Notes: generated by a model from the letters alone, not told the origin. 64,000 nucleotides of DNA from Pseudomonas sp. BSw22131 (GCF_026810445.1 NZ_CP113949.1:1922001-1986000), one strand, 5' to 3'; counted from the stretch's first letter, positions 16,989 to 31,645 are shown. Program-made: numbers and translations.

Positions 16989-19900
16989 GTGAATTCAGCT
17001 CCCCTCGTCAGCATTGTCATCCCCGCCTTCAATCCGCGTTTTTTCCAGCGAGCGCTGGAAGGTGCTCTGACGCAGCAGTACGCCCACCTCGAAGTGGTTG
17101 TCTGTGATGACTCTCGCGGTGACGAGATCGAGAAAATCGTCCGCACGTTTGCCGCGTCTACGCCGGTGCCGCTTCGTTATCTTCGCAATCCACAGCGGCT
17201 TGGCTTCGTTGGCAATCTGCGTGAGTGCCTGACGCAGGCACAGGGCGAATACATCAAGTTTCTGTGTGACGACGATCAGTTGTTCCCGCAAGCGGTGTCG
17301 GCCCAGGCCGAGCAATTGAGCCGTCATGCCGACGTGCATCTGGTGTTGGGCCAGCGGCTGTTGTGGGATGCCGATGATGTTCAGTTGCCGGCACGCCTGG
17401 AAAACAGCGCGTTGGCGCCGACCAGCGCGGTGTTCAAGGGCGATGACTTGTTGGCGATCTTCGAAGCGTTTCCGATGAATTTCATCGGCGGGCTGAGCAG
17501 TGCGCTGTTTCGACGTGAAGACCTGCAAACGTATCTCCCCGCGCTGACACAGGCCGGCCATTGTTTTGCGGCAATGCTGGATCTGGCGCTGTACGTGTGC
17601 CTGATGCGGCGCGGCAATGTGATCGTGCTCAACAACGTGCTGAGCGTGGAACGCCTGCACCCGGATCGGCTCAGCCTTCAGCAGGCGATGAAGGTCGCTG
17701 CCGACACCGAGCGCGACTGGCTGGTGCAGATGCTTCAGGCGCGCAGCGGTGAATCGGCCCCCGCCAAAGGCTGGGTGCGTTACCAACCGATGACCGGCCA
17801 GGACACTGTTGACCGCGTCTGGGAAGAGCTGCCATTAAGCCGCGCGCTGGGCACCAAACAGACCACACAACAGTGGCGGGTGGGCGTAACCAGCGAAAGT
17901 TTTGGCGAGCTGTACGCGCAGTGGCTGGGGTGTCGCGCCCTGACCGACCTGCAGCAAGAACAATTGCCGAACACCCTGGCGCACTGGCCATCACGGCCCA
18001 GAATCGTGCCGGTCATCATCGATCAGACTCGCAGTCGTGCCAGCCTCGCGGTGACGCTGGACAGTATCGAAGAGCAGCTGTATCAGCCGGAACTGACGCT
18101 GGTGCTGTCGTCCACTTGCACTGAGTCGCGTCTGGACGGGCGTGTGTTCAGCCTGCCCCTTGAAGACGATGTCCATGCCCAGCTCAACGCGTTGTTGCCG
18201 CAACTGGACGGCGCGCAGTGGTTTTATCTGCTGAGTGCTGGAGATCGGCTGGTCAAACCGGCGCTGCTGATGCTGGCCGAGCGGGTGGCGATGAACGATC
18301 ACCTGCGCTGTGTGTACGGCGATGAGGGCGCGCTGCGCGAAGGCGAGTCGGCGGAGCCGGTGTTCAAGCCGGACTTTAACCTCGACCTGCTGCGAGCCTA
18401 CCCGTATGTGGGCCGCGCATTGGCGTTCAGCCGCGAAGGCATGCTGGGCGTGGGCGGATTCGATTCAGGCTTTGGCGTACTCGCGGCGCACGATGTGCTG
18501 TGGCGACTGATCGAAGCCGAAGGCGACGGTGTGGTCGAGCACATCAGCGAGCTGATGGTCGAGTCGCAATTCGCGCTCTCGCAGTGGCTGGCGCTGCCTG
18601 AGGTGCTCGAGCAGAACATCAAGGTGGTCGAGGCGCATTTGCAGCGCTGCGGCATCGCGCACCGGATTCGTCAGGGCGAGCATGTGTCGTTGGTCAACCG
18701 GATTGACTTCCTGCATGACGCGCAGCCGCTGGTCTCGATTGTGGTGATCGTCAAAGATCAGTTACCCGCCCTGCAACGTTGCGTTGAAAGCTTGCTGGGC
18801 AAGACCGCGTACCAGCATTACGAGTTGCTGATTGTCGATAACGGCAGCGAGCATCCGGAAACCTGCGCCTGGCTGGCGGCCATGGGGCAGCTCGACAGCA
18901 CTCGGTTGCGGGTACTGCGCATGCCTGAAGAGGCTAGCCATCCGGCACTGTTCAACGCTGCTGCACAGGATGCCCGTGGCGATTACCTGGTGTTGCTCAA
19001 TGCGTATGCGGTGATCACCCATGCGCAGTGGCTCACTGAGATGGTGAGTCAGGCTCAGCGTCCGGAAGTGGGCATAGTGGGCGCCAAGCTGTTCGGCCCT
19101 GAGGGCCATGTCGTGCATGCGGGCATGATTCTGGGCTTGCACGGCCCGGCGGGTGTGCCGTTTTTTGGCGAATCGCTCAACGCCAGCGGCTACATGCAGC
19201 GCCTGCAGACGGTTCATGACCTGAGCGCTGTCGGCGGTGATTGCCTGATGGTGCGCAAGGCGGTATTCGAAAGCGTGGGCGGTCTGGAAGCCACCCGCTA
19301 CGGCCATCACCTGAGTGCGGTTGACCTGTGTTTGCGGGTGCGTGAAAGCGGTTATCTGGTGGTGTGGACGCCTCACGCGTTGCTGGCGCTAGGTTCGCAG
19401 CCACCTGTGGTCCGCGACGCGGCCTGGCAAGCACTGCGCGCAAAGGAAGACGAGCAGTTTTACCTGCGCTGGCTGCCGGTGGTCGCACGTGATCCGGCGT
19501 ACAACCCGAACATGGCGCTTAATAGTCTGGGCGGTGCCAGTTTCAGTCTGGAGCCCGGTTTGAAAAGCGGCTGGAGCCCGTTTTCTCGCGCTCATTTGCC
19601 CAAGGTGCTGGCTTTGCCGATCAACGCCTCGGCCATCGGTCACTACCGCGTCACCCAGCCGTTGATCGAACTGGAGTCGGCAGGCAGGGCAGTGGGGGTA
19701 ATCAATTACAACTTGCCGACGATCATCGATATCGAGCGTCAGTCGCCGGACATCATCGTGCTGCAAGGACGCTACAGCGAGGCGCCGATCGACGAGATCG
19801 TCGGCCTGAAAACCTATTCCAATGCGCGGCGCATTTTTGAGCTCGATGACTACGTGATTCACGTCCCGACCAAAAATGCGCATATCCGTAACATGCCCGA

Positions 19901-20588
19901 TCGCCTGGAAATGGAGCGTCTGGTGCGCCGCGGTATCAGCTTGTGCGACCGGGTCGTGGTGTCGACCCAGCCGCTGGCGGACGCGTTATCGCACATGCAC
20001 GACGACATCCGCGTGGTGCCCAACATGCTTTCGCCACACTGGTGGAGCGGCATGACCAGCCAGCGGCGCACGTCTACCCGGCCGCGTGTCGGTTGGGGCG
20101 GCGGCACCAGCCATACGGGTGATCTGGAGATCATTCAGGAGGTGGTGCGTGAACTGGCGGACGAAGTGGACTGGGTGTTCTTTGGCATGTGCCCGGAGGC
20201 TTTGCGGCCTTACGTGCGCGAGTTCCATCCCGTGGTGGACCTGGCGCTGTACCCGGCCAAGCTGGCGAGCCTGAACCTGGACCTCGCACTGGCGCCGCTG
20301 GAGCGTCATATCTTCAACGACTGCAAAAGCAACCTGCGGCTTCTTGAGTACGGCGCCTGCGGTTATCCGGTGATTTGCACCGACACCCTAGCCTATCGCG
20401 GCTACTTGCCATGCACCCGCGTCTACACCAACACCACAGAAGAATGGCGCGACGCGATTCGCAGCCACCTCGCTGACCCCGATGCCAGCTACCGCCAGGG
20501 CGACGCCCTGCGCGAAGCCGTGTTGCGCGACTTCATGCTGCGCGGCGACAACCTCCAGCATTGGGTGAATGGCTGGCTGGCCGACTGA
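16989..20588 (+). CDS. Giant multidomain flagellin glycosyltransferase (Fgt1-like)
   Basis: Probably glycosylates flagellin in the cytoplasm. 1199 aa from GTG 16989. Position between flgL and fliC, size and domain order resemble Fgt1 of P. syringae. Domains seen: an N-terminal GT2 (about 1-230) with PLVSIVIPAFNPRFFQRALE and an acidic CDDDQ motif at 94-96; a degenerate GT2-like block (about 340-560, with VYGDEG); a further GT2 fold from about 580 (PLVSIVVIVKDQLPALQRCV) whose DxD site reads LLNAYAVI and so lacks the metal-binding Asp; and a C-terminal GT-B/GT4-type domain (872-1199) with VGWGGGTSHTGDLEII and CKSNLRLLEYGACGYPVICT. No promoter is obvious upstream. Which sugar each active domain transfers is not known. 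Confidence 0.85.
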   Translation: MNSAPLVSIVIPAFNPRFFQRALEGALTQQYAHLEVVVCDDSRGDEIEKIVRTFAASTPVPLRYLRNPQRLGFVGNLRECLTQAQGEYIKFLCDDDQLFPQAVSAQAEQLSRHADVHLVLGQRLLWDADDVQLPARLENSALAPTSAVFKGDDLLAIFEAFPMNFIGGLSSALFRREDLQTYLPALTQAGHCFAAMLDLALYVCLMRRGNVIVLNNVLSVERLHPDRLSLQQAMKVAADTERDWLVQMLQARSGESAPAKGWVRYQPMTGQDTVDRVWEELPLSRALGTKQTTQQWRVGVTSESFGELYAQWLGCRALTDLQQEQLPNTLAHWPSRPRIVPVIIDQTRSRASLAVTLDSIEEQLYQPELTLVLSSTCTESRLDGRVFSLPLEDDVHAQLNALLPQLDGAQWFYLLSAGDRLVKPALLMLAERVAMNDHLRCVYGDEGALREGESAEPVFKPDFNLDLLRAYPYVGRALAFSREGMLGVGGFDSGFGVLAAHDVLWRLIEAEGDGVVEHISELMVESQFALSQWLALPEVLEQNIKVVEAHLQRCGIAHRIRQGEHVSLVNRIDFLHDAQPLVSIVVIVKDQLPALQRCVESLLGKTAYQHYELLIVDNGSEHPETCAWLAAMGQLDSTRLRVLRMPEEASHPALFNAAAQDARGDYLVLLNAYAVITHAQWLTEMVSQAQRPEVGIVGAKLFGPEGHVVHAGMILGLHGPAGVPFFGESLNASGYMQRLQTVHDLSAVGGDCLMVRKAVFESVGGLEATRYGHHLSAVDLCLRVRESGYLVVWTPHALLALGSQPPVVRDAAWQALRAKEDEQFYLRWLPVVARDPAYNPNMALNSLGGASFSLEPGLKSGWSPFSRAHLPKVLALPINASAIGHYRVTQPLIELESAGRAVGVINYNLPTIIDIERQSPDIIVLQGRYSEAPIDEIVGLKTYSNARRIFELDDYVIHVPTKNAHIRNMPDRLEMERLVRRGISLCDRVVVSTQPLADALSHMHDDIRVVPNMLSPHWWSGMTSQRRTSTRPRVGWGGGTSHTGDLEIIQEVVRELADEVDWVFFGMCPEALRPYVREFHPVVDLALYPAKLASLNLDLALAPLERHIFNDCKSNLRLLEYGACGYPVICTDTLAYRGYLPCTRVYTNTTEEWRDAIRSHLADPDASYRQGDALREAVLRDFMLRGDNLQHWVNGWLAD

Positions 20589-20610
20589 CTAGAGGCACAA
20601 CATCAGGCCC

Positions 20611-20906
20611 CAAACCAATTGGCTTTGGGCCAGAATCAAAATCCCAGGAACGCCGCACATCAATCGGTCTTTGGCCAGAATCAAAGTACTCAGGTACGCC
20701 ACAAATCAATGTAGGAGCGCACGAGCCGTGCGAGGCCGCGATGGGGCGCGCAGCGGCCCTGAAACCAGACGCCGCGGTCATATCTGAACCACCGCGCATG
20801 CAGCATTTACTGCCGCTTCGCGCCAGATCGTCCGATTGCGGCCCAGAGACAAGCCACGCTCCTACGGCCTTCGGTCAGAGTCAAACCCCCAGGTACGCCG
20901 CAAATC
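20611..20906 (+). repeat. Three imperfect direct repeats in the fgt1-fgt2 gap
   Basis: A unit of about 46-50 bp carrying tttgg(g)ccagaatcaaa followed by ccaggaacgccgcacat recurs at about 20611-20660, 20661-20706 (ttggccagaatcaaag, caggtacgccacaaat) and 20864-20906 (cggtcagagtcaaac, caggtacgccgcaaat). The second and third units run straight into REP-type repeats at 20711 and 20909. Confidence 0.7.
20711..20746 (+). repeat. REP-type repeat (gaggccgcgatggg family)
   Basis: gtaggagcgcacgagccgtg cgaggccgcgatgggg has a hairpin core gcacgagccgtgc. Same family as 20909, 30203, 53931, 53981 and 61391. Confidence 0.8.
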
Positions 20907-20908
20907 TC

Positions 20909-20945
20909 TGTAGGTGCCCTCGATCAACACGAGGCTGCGATGGGC
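20909..20945 (+). repeat. REP-type repeat (gaggctgcgatggg family)
   Basis: tgtaggtgccctcgatcaac acgaggctgcgatgggc is a diverged second copy of the repeat at 20711. Confidence 0.75.
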
Positions 20946-21189
20946 GTAATGACGAATCTGCCGTAGCCACGCAAGGAGCTGATCTGGCTCGTTTCCTGCA
21001 AACCCTCCGCATCGCTAGCCAATTCTCTGGCACGCCGCGCGCTGTCCGCTGTTTGACCCGCGTCTGTGCCGGTTTCCGGGCGTTGCGCTCACGTTTCGAA
21101 GTCGCCTCGGCGGTTGGCGGAAGAGAGCGGCGCGCGCAATTGGCTTCCCTGTATCAGTGGCCTGGTCGAACGGGTTTAAGGAATCGGAT

Positions 21190-26317
<5,128 letters not shown>

Positions 26318-26334
<17 letters not shown>

Positions 26335-26938
26335 ACAAGAGCACTTCTGGCAGGGTGATTTCGGTAACGAATACGCGGCCCGCAATCAGGGCAGTGCGCT
26401 GGTCGCTGCCAATGTTGCGTTGTTCGCAAAGGCGCTGGCGCGCTCCCAGTCCATTGGCAGCGTGCTGGAGTTGGGCACCAACACCGGCAATAACCTGCAG
26501 GCAATTAATGCGTTGCTGCCGAGGGCTGAGTTGAGCGGTGTCGAGATTAACGCCAGCGCTCGCGCGCAGGCCCAACGCTTGGGCATCGCCGAAGTCTGGC
26601 AGGGGTCGTTGTTCGATTTCGCGCCGCAACGCACCTACGACCTGACCCTTAGCAAAGGCGTGCTTATCCACCTGGCGCCCGAGCGGCTAGGCGACGCTTA
26701 CGCGCAGCTGTACCGCCTCAGCCGCCGCTACGTGCTGATCGCCGAATACTACAATCCGTCGCCGGTCGAGGTGCTCTATCGCGGCAACAGCGGCAAGCTT
26801 TTCAAACGTGACTTTGCGGGGGACATGCTCGAGCGTTTCGATGATTTGCACCTGCTCGATTACGGCTTCGTTTACCACCGTGACCCTCTGTTCCCCGCCG
26901 ATGACATCACTTGGTTTTTGCTGGAAAAACGCCCATGA
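26318..26938 (+). CDS. Pseudaminic acid biosynthesis-associated methyltransferase
   Basis: SAM-dependent methyltransferase of the family found with pse genes (TIGR03587-like). 206 aa. N terminus TEQEHFWQGDFGNEYAARNQ and SAM motif I VLELGTNTGNNLQAI (residues about 49-63) are characteristic, with LSKGVLIHLAPERL further on. It probably methylates the nonulosonate or a precursor; the position is unknown. It overlaps pseC at the start and pseF at the end. Confidence 0.88.
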
Positions 26939-27636
26939 GCGCGGTGGCGATCATTCCAGCACGCGGCGGCAGTCAGCGCATTGCAAGCAAGAACATCAAG
27001 CTGTTCAACGGTCAGCCGATGATCGCCTGGTCGATCCGGGCAGCGCTCGCCAGTGGATTGTTCGACCGCGTGGTGGTCAGCACCGACGATGAAGACATTG
27101 CGTGCATCGCCCGTGAGCATGGCGCCCAGGTGCCGTTCATGCGCCCGGCTGAGCTGGCCGATGCCCGCACCGGTACGGCGGCGGTGATCCAGCACGCCTT
27201 GGCGACACTCGATCAGGCGTTCGATTACGCGTGTTGCATCTACGCCACCGCGCCGTTGATCCAGGTTCGCTTTCTGCGCCAGGGGTATGAGCTATTGAGC
27301 GCAGCGCCGCTGGCGTCGTATGCGTTCTCGGTGTGCAGCTTTGGTTTTCCGGTGCAGCGCGCATTGCTGATCAACGAAGCGGGCACACTGGCGCCGCTGC
27401 ACCCTGAGTTCCGCAACGTGCGCTCGCAGGATCTCCCGACGGCTTATCAGGACGCCGGTCAATTCTATTGGGGGCGTTCCGACGCGTGGCTAAGGGGCGA
27501 CGTGATTTTTTCGCCCAAGAGCGTGCCGGTGATTCTGCCTCGGCATCTGGTCCAGGACATCGACAGCGAAGAAGACTGGCTACGTGCGCAATACCTATAC
27601 GCCGCGCTCCTGGCAGGCGGAGAGCTGGACGGATGA
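26935..27636 (+). CDS. pseF: CMP-pseudaminic acid synthetase PseF
   Basis: Activates pseudaminic acid with CTP to CMP-Pse, the donor for glycosylation. 233 aa from ATG 26935; an upstream in-frame start at 26911 lies inside the methyltransferase gene. The nucleotide-binding motif AIIPARGGSQRIASKNIKLF is at residues about 4-23, with YATAPLIQ and the C-terminal QDIDSEEDWLRAQYLY. It overlaps the genes on both sides by 4 bp. Confidence 0.95.
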   Translation: MSAVAIIPARGGSQRIASKNIKLFNGQPMIAWSIRAALASGLFDRVVVSTDDEDIACIAREHGAQVPFMRPAELADARTGTAAVIQHALATLDQAFDYACCIYATAPLIQVRFLRQGYELLSAAPLASYAFSVCSFGFPVQRALLINEAGTLAPLHPEFRNVRSQDLPTAYQDAGQFYWGRSDAWLRGDVIFSPKSVPVILPRHLVQDIDSEEDWLRAQYLYAALLAGGELDG

Positions 27637-29132
27637 AGGTATTGATTCGCACAGATGCCTCCATTGCCATCGGCAGCGGGCACATCGCGCGCTGCCTGAC
27701 CCTGGCGCAGGCGTTGCGCAAGCACGGCGCCGAAGTGGTATTTGCCTGCCGTCAGTTGAAGGGGCATCTGTTGCAGCGCGTCATCGAGCATGGCTTTGTT
27801 GCCCATGGTTTGCCTGCGTCTTACCCGCAGGAGAGCGGTGCGGATATCGAAGCTTCACTGCCGTGGCAGTCCGATATTGATGCGCTGACCGATGTGTTGG
27901 GCGATGAGCTTCGTTTCGATTGGCTGATCGTTGATCACTACGGTCTGGATGCGCAGTGGGAAACCGCGGCGCGTCGCTTTGCTGAGCGTCTGATGGCGAT
28001 TGATGACTTGGCCAATCGGCCACACGCAGCGGACCTGCTGCTGGATCAGAACTTTTCAGCGCAGGCTGTCGAGCACGCTTATGCGGCTTGGGTCGGCGCC
28101 GATTGCCAGACCTTGCTCGGCCCTCGTTTCGCGTTGATGCGCGAGGCCTTTGAGTGCCAACCCATCGAGATCCGCCCCAAAGTCACGCGGGTGGTGGTCA
28201 ACTTTGGCGGTTTCGACGCAGCGCGGCAGGTGTTCGCAACCTTGCTCGCGCTGCAATGCTTTACTGAGCTTGAAGTGGATTTCGTTGCCGGTTTGCACAA
28301 CCCCGATTGGGACACGATGAGCGCACTGGCAGCCGCTCGTCCGCAGTGGCGTCTGCACACGCTGGTCGATGATTTTTGCGGGCTGCTGCTGCAGGCTGAT
28401 CTGTTCATCGGCGCGGGCGGCGGCACGACTTGGGAGCGTGCGGCGCTGGGTTTGCCAACGGTCTGTATTTCGGTGGCCAACAATCAGCGCCTGAATGCGC
28501 AGCTGTTGGCACAAGCCGGCGCGCACTTGTATCTGGGTGCGTACGAGCAACTGGATTGCCAGCGACTGACCGAGGCAGTTGCGCTGCTGTGTGGCAACCG
28601 TGAACTGCGCCAGAGTTTTGCTCAGCGCTCCCGTGCGCTGGTCGACGGCAAGGGCGCGATGCGCGTTGTTGCCGCGTTGATGACGCCGGTGCTTGCGCTG
28701 CGTCCGGCCACCGCGCGGGACGCGGACCTGCTGTTTGAGGGCCGAAATGCCGAGCACGTTCGGTGCTGGTCCTTCAACCGCGAGCCGATTGATCGGGGCA
28801 TCCACCAGCGCTGGCTTGATCAGAGTCTGAGCAGCGCCAACCGTTTGCTCCTGATCGCTGAAACCGTGCAGGGCCCGCTGGGCGTGCTGCGTTACGACCG
28901 GCAAGAAGAGCGCGTCGAGGTTTCGATTTACTTGATGGCGGGCCAGCTCGGGCTGGGCTGGGGCAGGGCGCTTTTACAGAGTGGCGAGCGCTACGTGCGC
29001 GAGCATTGGCCTGACGTGCGGATCATCGAAGCTCAGGCCATGGCCGATAACGCTGTGTCTATTACGCTTTTTCAAAAGGCCGGTTACGTGCAGGCCGAGT
29101 GTTATTTTCAGCGAGTGATCAATGATGAGTAG
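27633..29132 (+). CDS. pseG: PseG-PseH fusion: UDP-sugar hydrolase plus N-acetyltransferase
   Basis: 499 aa, about 150 more than PseG alone. Residues 1 to about 350 are PseG, which removes UDP from UDP-2,4-diacetamido-2,4,6-trideoxy-L-altrose: RTDASIAIGSGHIARCLTLA at the N terminus, IDDLANRPHAADLLLDQNF, and the GT28-like GAGGGTTWERAALGLPTVCI. Residues 354-499 are a GNAT acetyltransferase matching the missing PseH step (N4 acetylation): LALRPATARDADLLFEGRNA, VSIYLMAGQLGLGWGRALL as the acetyl-CoA loop, then NAVSITLFQKAGYV. No separate pseH gene exists here. ATG 27633 overlaps pseF by 4 bp; the end overlaps pseI by 8-11 bp. Confidence 0.93.
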   Translation: MKVLIRTDASIAIGSGHIARCLTLAQALRKHGAEVVFACRQLKGHLLQRVIEHGFVAHGLPASYPQESGADIEASLPWQSDIDALTDVLGDELRFDWLIVDHYGLDAQWETAARRFAERLMAIDDLANRPHAADLLLDQNFSAQAVEHAYAAWVGADCQTLLGPRFALMREAFECQPIEIRPKVTRVVVNFGGFDAARQVFATLLALQCFTELEVDFVAGLHNPDWDTMSALAAARPQWRLHTLVDDFCGLLLQADLFIGAGGGTTWERAALGLPTVCISVANNQRLNAQLLAQAGAHLYLGAYEQLDCQRLTEAVALLCGNRELRQSFAQRSRALVDGKGAMRVVAALMTPVLALRPATARDADLLFEGRNAEHVRCWSFNREPIDRGIHQRWLDQSLSSANRLLLIAETVQGPLGVLRYDRQEERVEVSIYLMAGQLGLGWGRALLQSGERYVREHWPDVRIIEAQAMADNAVSITLFQKAGYVQAECYFQRVINDE

Positions 29133-30177
29133 CTTCAAGATCGGTACACGCTCTATCGGCACCGATGCACCCCCGTTTGTGATCGCCGAAATGAGCGGTA
29201 ACCACAACCAGTCACTGGATCAGGCGTTGCGCATCGTCGAGGCGGCCGCCAGGGCGGGGGCACACGCGCTGAAACTGCAAACCTACACCGCTGACACCAT
29301 GACGCTGGATATCGCTGAGGGCGAGTTCTTTATCAAAGACCCGGAAAGCCTCTGGACGGGATCTTCGTTGTATTCGCTGTATGAAAAAGCGCACACGCCA
29401 TGGGCATGGCACTCACCGATTTTTGAACGTGCCAAATCGCTGGGCATGCTGGCGTTCTCGACGCCGTTCGATGAGACCGCCGTAGACTTTCTCGAAAGCC
29501 TGGACGTGCCCGCCTACAAGATCGCCAGCTTCGAGAACACTGATATTCCGCTGATCCGGCGCGTGGCCGCGACCGGCAAGCCCATGATTATTTCCACCGG
29601 CATGGCCAGCATCGCCGAGCTGGATGAAAGCGTGACCGCTGCGCGTGAGGCCGGTTGCAAGGATCTGGTGCTGCTCAAATGCACCAGCACGTACCCGGCC
29701 TCGCCGCTGAACAGCCACCTGCGCACTGTTCCTCATTTGCGTGAATTGTTCGGCTGTCAGGTGGGCCTGTCCGATCACACCATGGGCGTCGGCGTGTCCG
29801 TGGCGGCGGTGGCGCTGGGCGCGACCGTCATTGAAAAACACTTCACGCTGGATCGCGCCGACGGTGGCGTGGATGCGAGCTTTTCACTGGAGCCTGCCGA
29901 ACTGGCAAGCCTGGTGGTCGAGACCGAGCGTGCCTGGCAGGCCATGGGACACGTGCGCTATGGCGCGACGCAGGCCGAGGAGAAGTCGAGGGTATTTCGC
30001 CGTTCGTTATACGTGGTTCAGGACATCGCACCGGGGCAGGCATTGACTGCCGCAAACGTGCGCGCAATCCGTCCAGGCCTTGGTCTGGCGCCCAAACACA
30101 TCGACGCCGTGCTCGGCCGCACAGCGCGAACCGGCCTGCGGCGCGGCACCCCGTTGAGCTGGGATTTGATCCAGTAA
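29122..30177 (+). CDS. pseI: Pseudaminic acid synthase PseI
   Basis: Condenses the 6-deoxy-AltdiNAc product with phosphoenolpyruvate to pseudaminic acid. 351 aa, NeuB family. N-terminal TIM-barrel domain with PFVIAEMSGNHNQSLDQALR and KLQTYTADTMTL; the metal and substrate loop GLSDHTMGVGVSVAAVALGA with EKHFTLDR follows. The C-terminal SAF/antifreeze-like domain (about 290-351) has FRRSLYVVQDIAPGQALTAA. Tandem ATGs at 29122 and 29125 are both possible starts. Last gene of the pse operon; no T-run terminator is seen after it. Confidence 0.95.
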   Translation: MMSSFKIGTRSIGTDAPPFVIAEMSGNHNQSLDQALRIVEAAARAGAHALKLQTYTADTMTLDIAEGEFFIKDPESLWTGSSLYSLYEKAHTPWAWHSPIFERAKSLGMLAFSTPFDETAVDFLESLDVPAYKIASFENTDIPLIRRVAATGKPMIISTGMASIAELDESVTAAREAGCKDLVLLKCTSTYPASPLNSHLRTVPHLRELFGCQVGLSDHTMGVGVSVAAVALGATVIEKHFTLDRADGGVDASFSLEPAELASLVVETERAWQAMGHVRYGATQAEEKSRVFRRSLYVVQDIAPGQALTAANVRAIRPGLGLAPKHIDAVLGRTARTGLRRGTPLSWDLIQ

Positions 30178-30202
30178 AAGCGCGGCGCTGCGTACATCCG
30201 CA

Positions 30203-30240
30203 TGGACCGCATCGCGGCCTCGCACCGGCTCGTCAGCTCC
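30203..30240 (-). repeat. REP-type repeat (gaggctgcgatggg family, inverted)
   Basis: ggaccgcatcgcggcctcgc accggctcgtcagctcc is the reverse complement of the gtaggagctgacgag...gaggccgcgatg repeat. It lies 25 bp after pseI. Confidence 0.75.
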
Positions 30241-30337
30241 AAAGGATTTGTGGCGTTCCCTCGTTTGTTTTGCTCGCGCACGCTTCGTTGAGCACCAACG
30301 TGTTCGCGACCCGTGTTGATGGGTTAAGCCCGTCCCG

Positions 30338-30366
30338 GCCTCTCGCGAATGAATTCGCGCCTACAG
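30338..30366 (-). repeat. REP-type repeat (gaattcattcgcgag family, inverted)
   Basis: gcctctcgcgaatgaattcg cgcctacag, a near-perfect inverted copy of the repeat at 2101. Confidence 0.82.
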
Positions 30367-30668
30367 GGCTGCGACTGCCGCTGAGCGATCACAACTTCAT
30401 GTCAATTGCCTGTCTGAAGCGCCGCCAAGCCTTGCGCGGCGCTTACCGCTCAGCTAAAAGCTTGTAAAACTTTTGGTGACCTATGGGTCATAACGCGCAT
30501 CTTCACTGTATCGTGCAGGTGGGTGACGAAGGCATAAGGTTGATTTCAGACACATTCTGGAAACCCTTTCGCACTGACGTGACCCTTTTTTCCGGCCACA
30601 AACCCCTGATTTTCAATGCCGCACCTCTTCATTTGCGGTGATGTTCAGCAGTTTTTTATTGGGAAGCC

Positions 30669-31598
30669 ATGATGATTGGCATCAAAAGCATCGCGAGTTA
30701 CGTGCCAGCATCCGGCGTCGACAATTACGCCCAGGGTGCCAAATTCGGAAAGGATGACGAGTTCATTCTCGGCAAGATCGGTTCAGCGTTCCTGCCACGC
30801 AAAGACGACACTCAGGAAACATCTGACCTGTGCGTCGAAGCCGTCAACAAGTTGTTCGCCAACAACCCTGCTCTCAAGCGCGAGTCTATCGACGCGCTGA
30901 TTGTCGTTACGCAAAACGGTGACGAAGAAGGGCTGCCACACACCGCAGCCATTGTTCAGGACAAGCTGGGCCTGCCTACCCACGTGGCCGCGTTCGACAT
31001 CTCGCTGGGTTGCTCCGGCTATGTTTACGGCATCTACGCACTGAAGGGCTTCATGGAAGCCGCTGGCCTGAAGAATGGCTTGCTGGTGACCGCCGACCCG
31101 TACTCCAAGATCGTCGACCCTGAAGACCGCAACACCACCATGCTGTTCGGCGATGCGGCCACGGCCACCTGGATGGGCGAAGACGCGCCATGGCAGTTGG
31201 GCAAGGCGAAGTTCGGCACCGACGGCTCAGGCGCACCTTTTCTGAAAACCAGCAACGGCGTGTTCTTCATGAACGGCCGGCAGGTGTTCAACTTCGCACT
31301 GATCAAAGTCCCGGCGCATTTGCATGAGCTGCTCGAAGAATCCGGCCTGCAATCGGCCGACATCGACGCGTTCTGCATTCATCAGGGCAGCGCTGCGATT
31401 GTCGATGCCGTGGCTCGGCGCTTCGAGGGCGAACCGGAAAAATTCCTCAAGGACATGCTCGAAACCGGCAATACGGTGTCTTCGAGCATCCCGCTGCTGC
31501 TTGAAAAACACGTGATCGCTTCCAAGTGGAAGCGCATCGCGGTCAGCGGCTTCGGTGTAGGGTTGTCGTGGGGCTCGGCAATCATTTATCGTCCTTGA
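30669..31598 (+). CDS. Beta-ketoacyl-ACP synthase III-like protein (flagellin glycan modification)
   Basis: 309 aa of the FabH/thiolase fold. The catalytic triad is visible: Cys in FDISLGCSGYVYG, His in AFCIHQGSAA, and Asn in MLETGNTVSSSIP. In P. syringae a KAS III-like gene (orf3) sits after fgt1/fgt2 and is needed for normal flagellin glycosylation, presumably by supplying an acyl group to the glycan; the same position here supports that role. ATG 30669 and ATG 30672 are adjacent. It forms its own unit: 490 bp of leader before it and a perfect terminator hairpin after it. Confidence 0.88.
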   Translation: MMIGIKSIASYVPASGVDNYAQGAKFGKDDEFILGKIGSAFLPRKDDTQETSDLCVEAVNKLFANNPALKRESIDALIVVTQNGDEEGLPHTAAIVQDKLGLPTHVAAFDISLGCSGYVYGIYALKGFMEAAGLKNGLLVTADPYSKIVDPEDRNTTMLFGDAATATWMGEDAPWQLGKAKFGTDGSGAPFLKTSNGVFFMNGRQVFNFALIKVPAHLHELLEESGLQSADIDAFCIHQGSAAIVDAVARRFEGEPEKFLKDMLETGNTVSSSIPLLLEKHVIASKWKRIAVSGFGVGLSWGSAIIYRP

Positions 31599-31613
31599 CC
31601 TGACGCGTTCCCC

Positions 31614-31645
31614 AAAACGGCGACCTGACCCCAGGTCGCCGTTTT
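31614..31645. terminator. Terminator hairpin after the KAS III-like gene
   Basis: AAAACGGCGACCTG and CAGGTCGCCGTTTT form a perfect 14-bp stem with the loop ACCC. The flanking A and T tracts make it able to work in both directions. Confidence 0.88.

Larger units (their letters stand above)
20589..21189. other. Non-coding, repeat-rich gap between the two glycosyltransferase genes
   Basis: A 210-codon frame is open on the plus strand across this gap but its translation is repeat-derived (for example GTPQINVGAHEPCEAAMG) and it lacks a start signal, so I do not call it. The last 180 bp (21010-21189) show no repeats and no recognisable promoter. fgt2 has no strong ribosome-binding site; AAGGAATCGG lies upstream of its ATG. 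Confidence 0.7.
30178..30668. other. Non-coding region between pseI and the KAS III-like gene
   Basis: It holds two REP repeats (30203, 30338) and a GC-rich hairpin agcgccgc/gcggcgct at about 30417-30443 without a T-run. The 225 bp before the KAS III-like gene must carry its promoter, but I see no good -24/-12 or sigma-28 box there. Confidence 0.6.
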
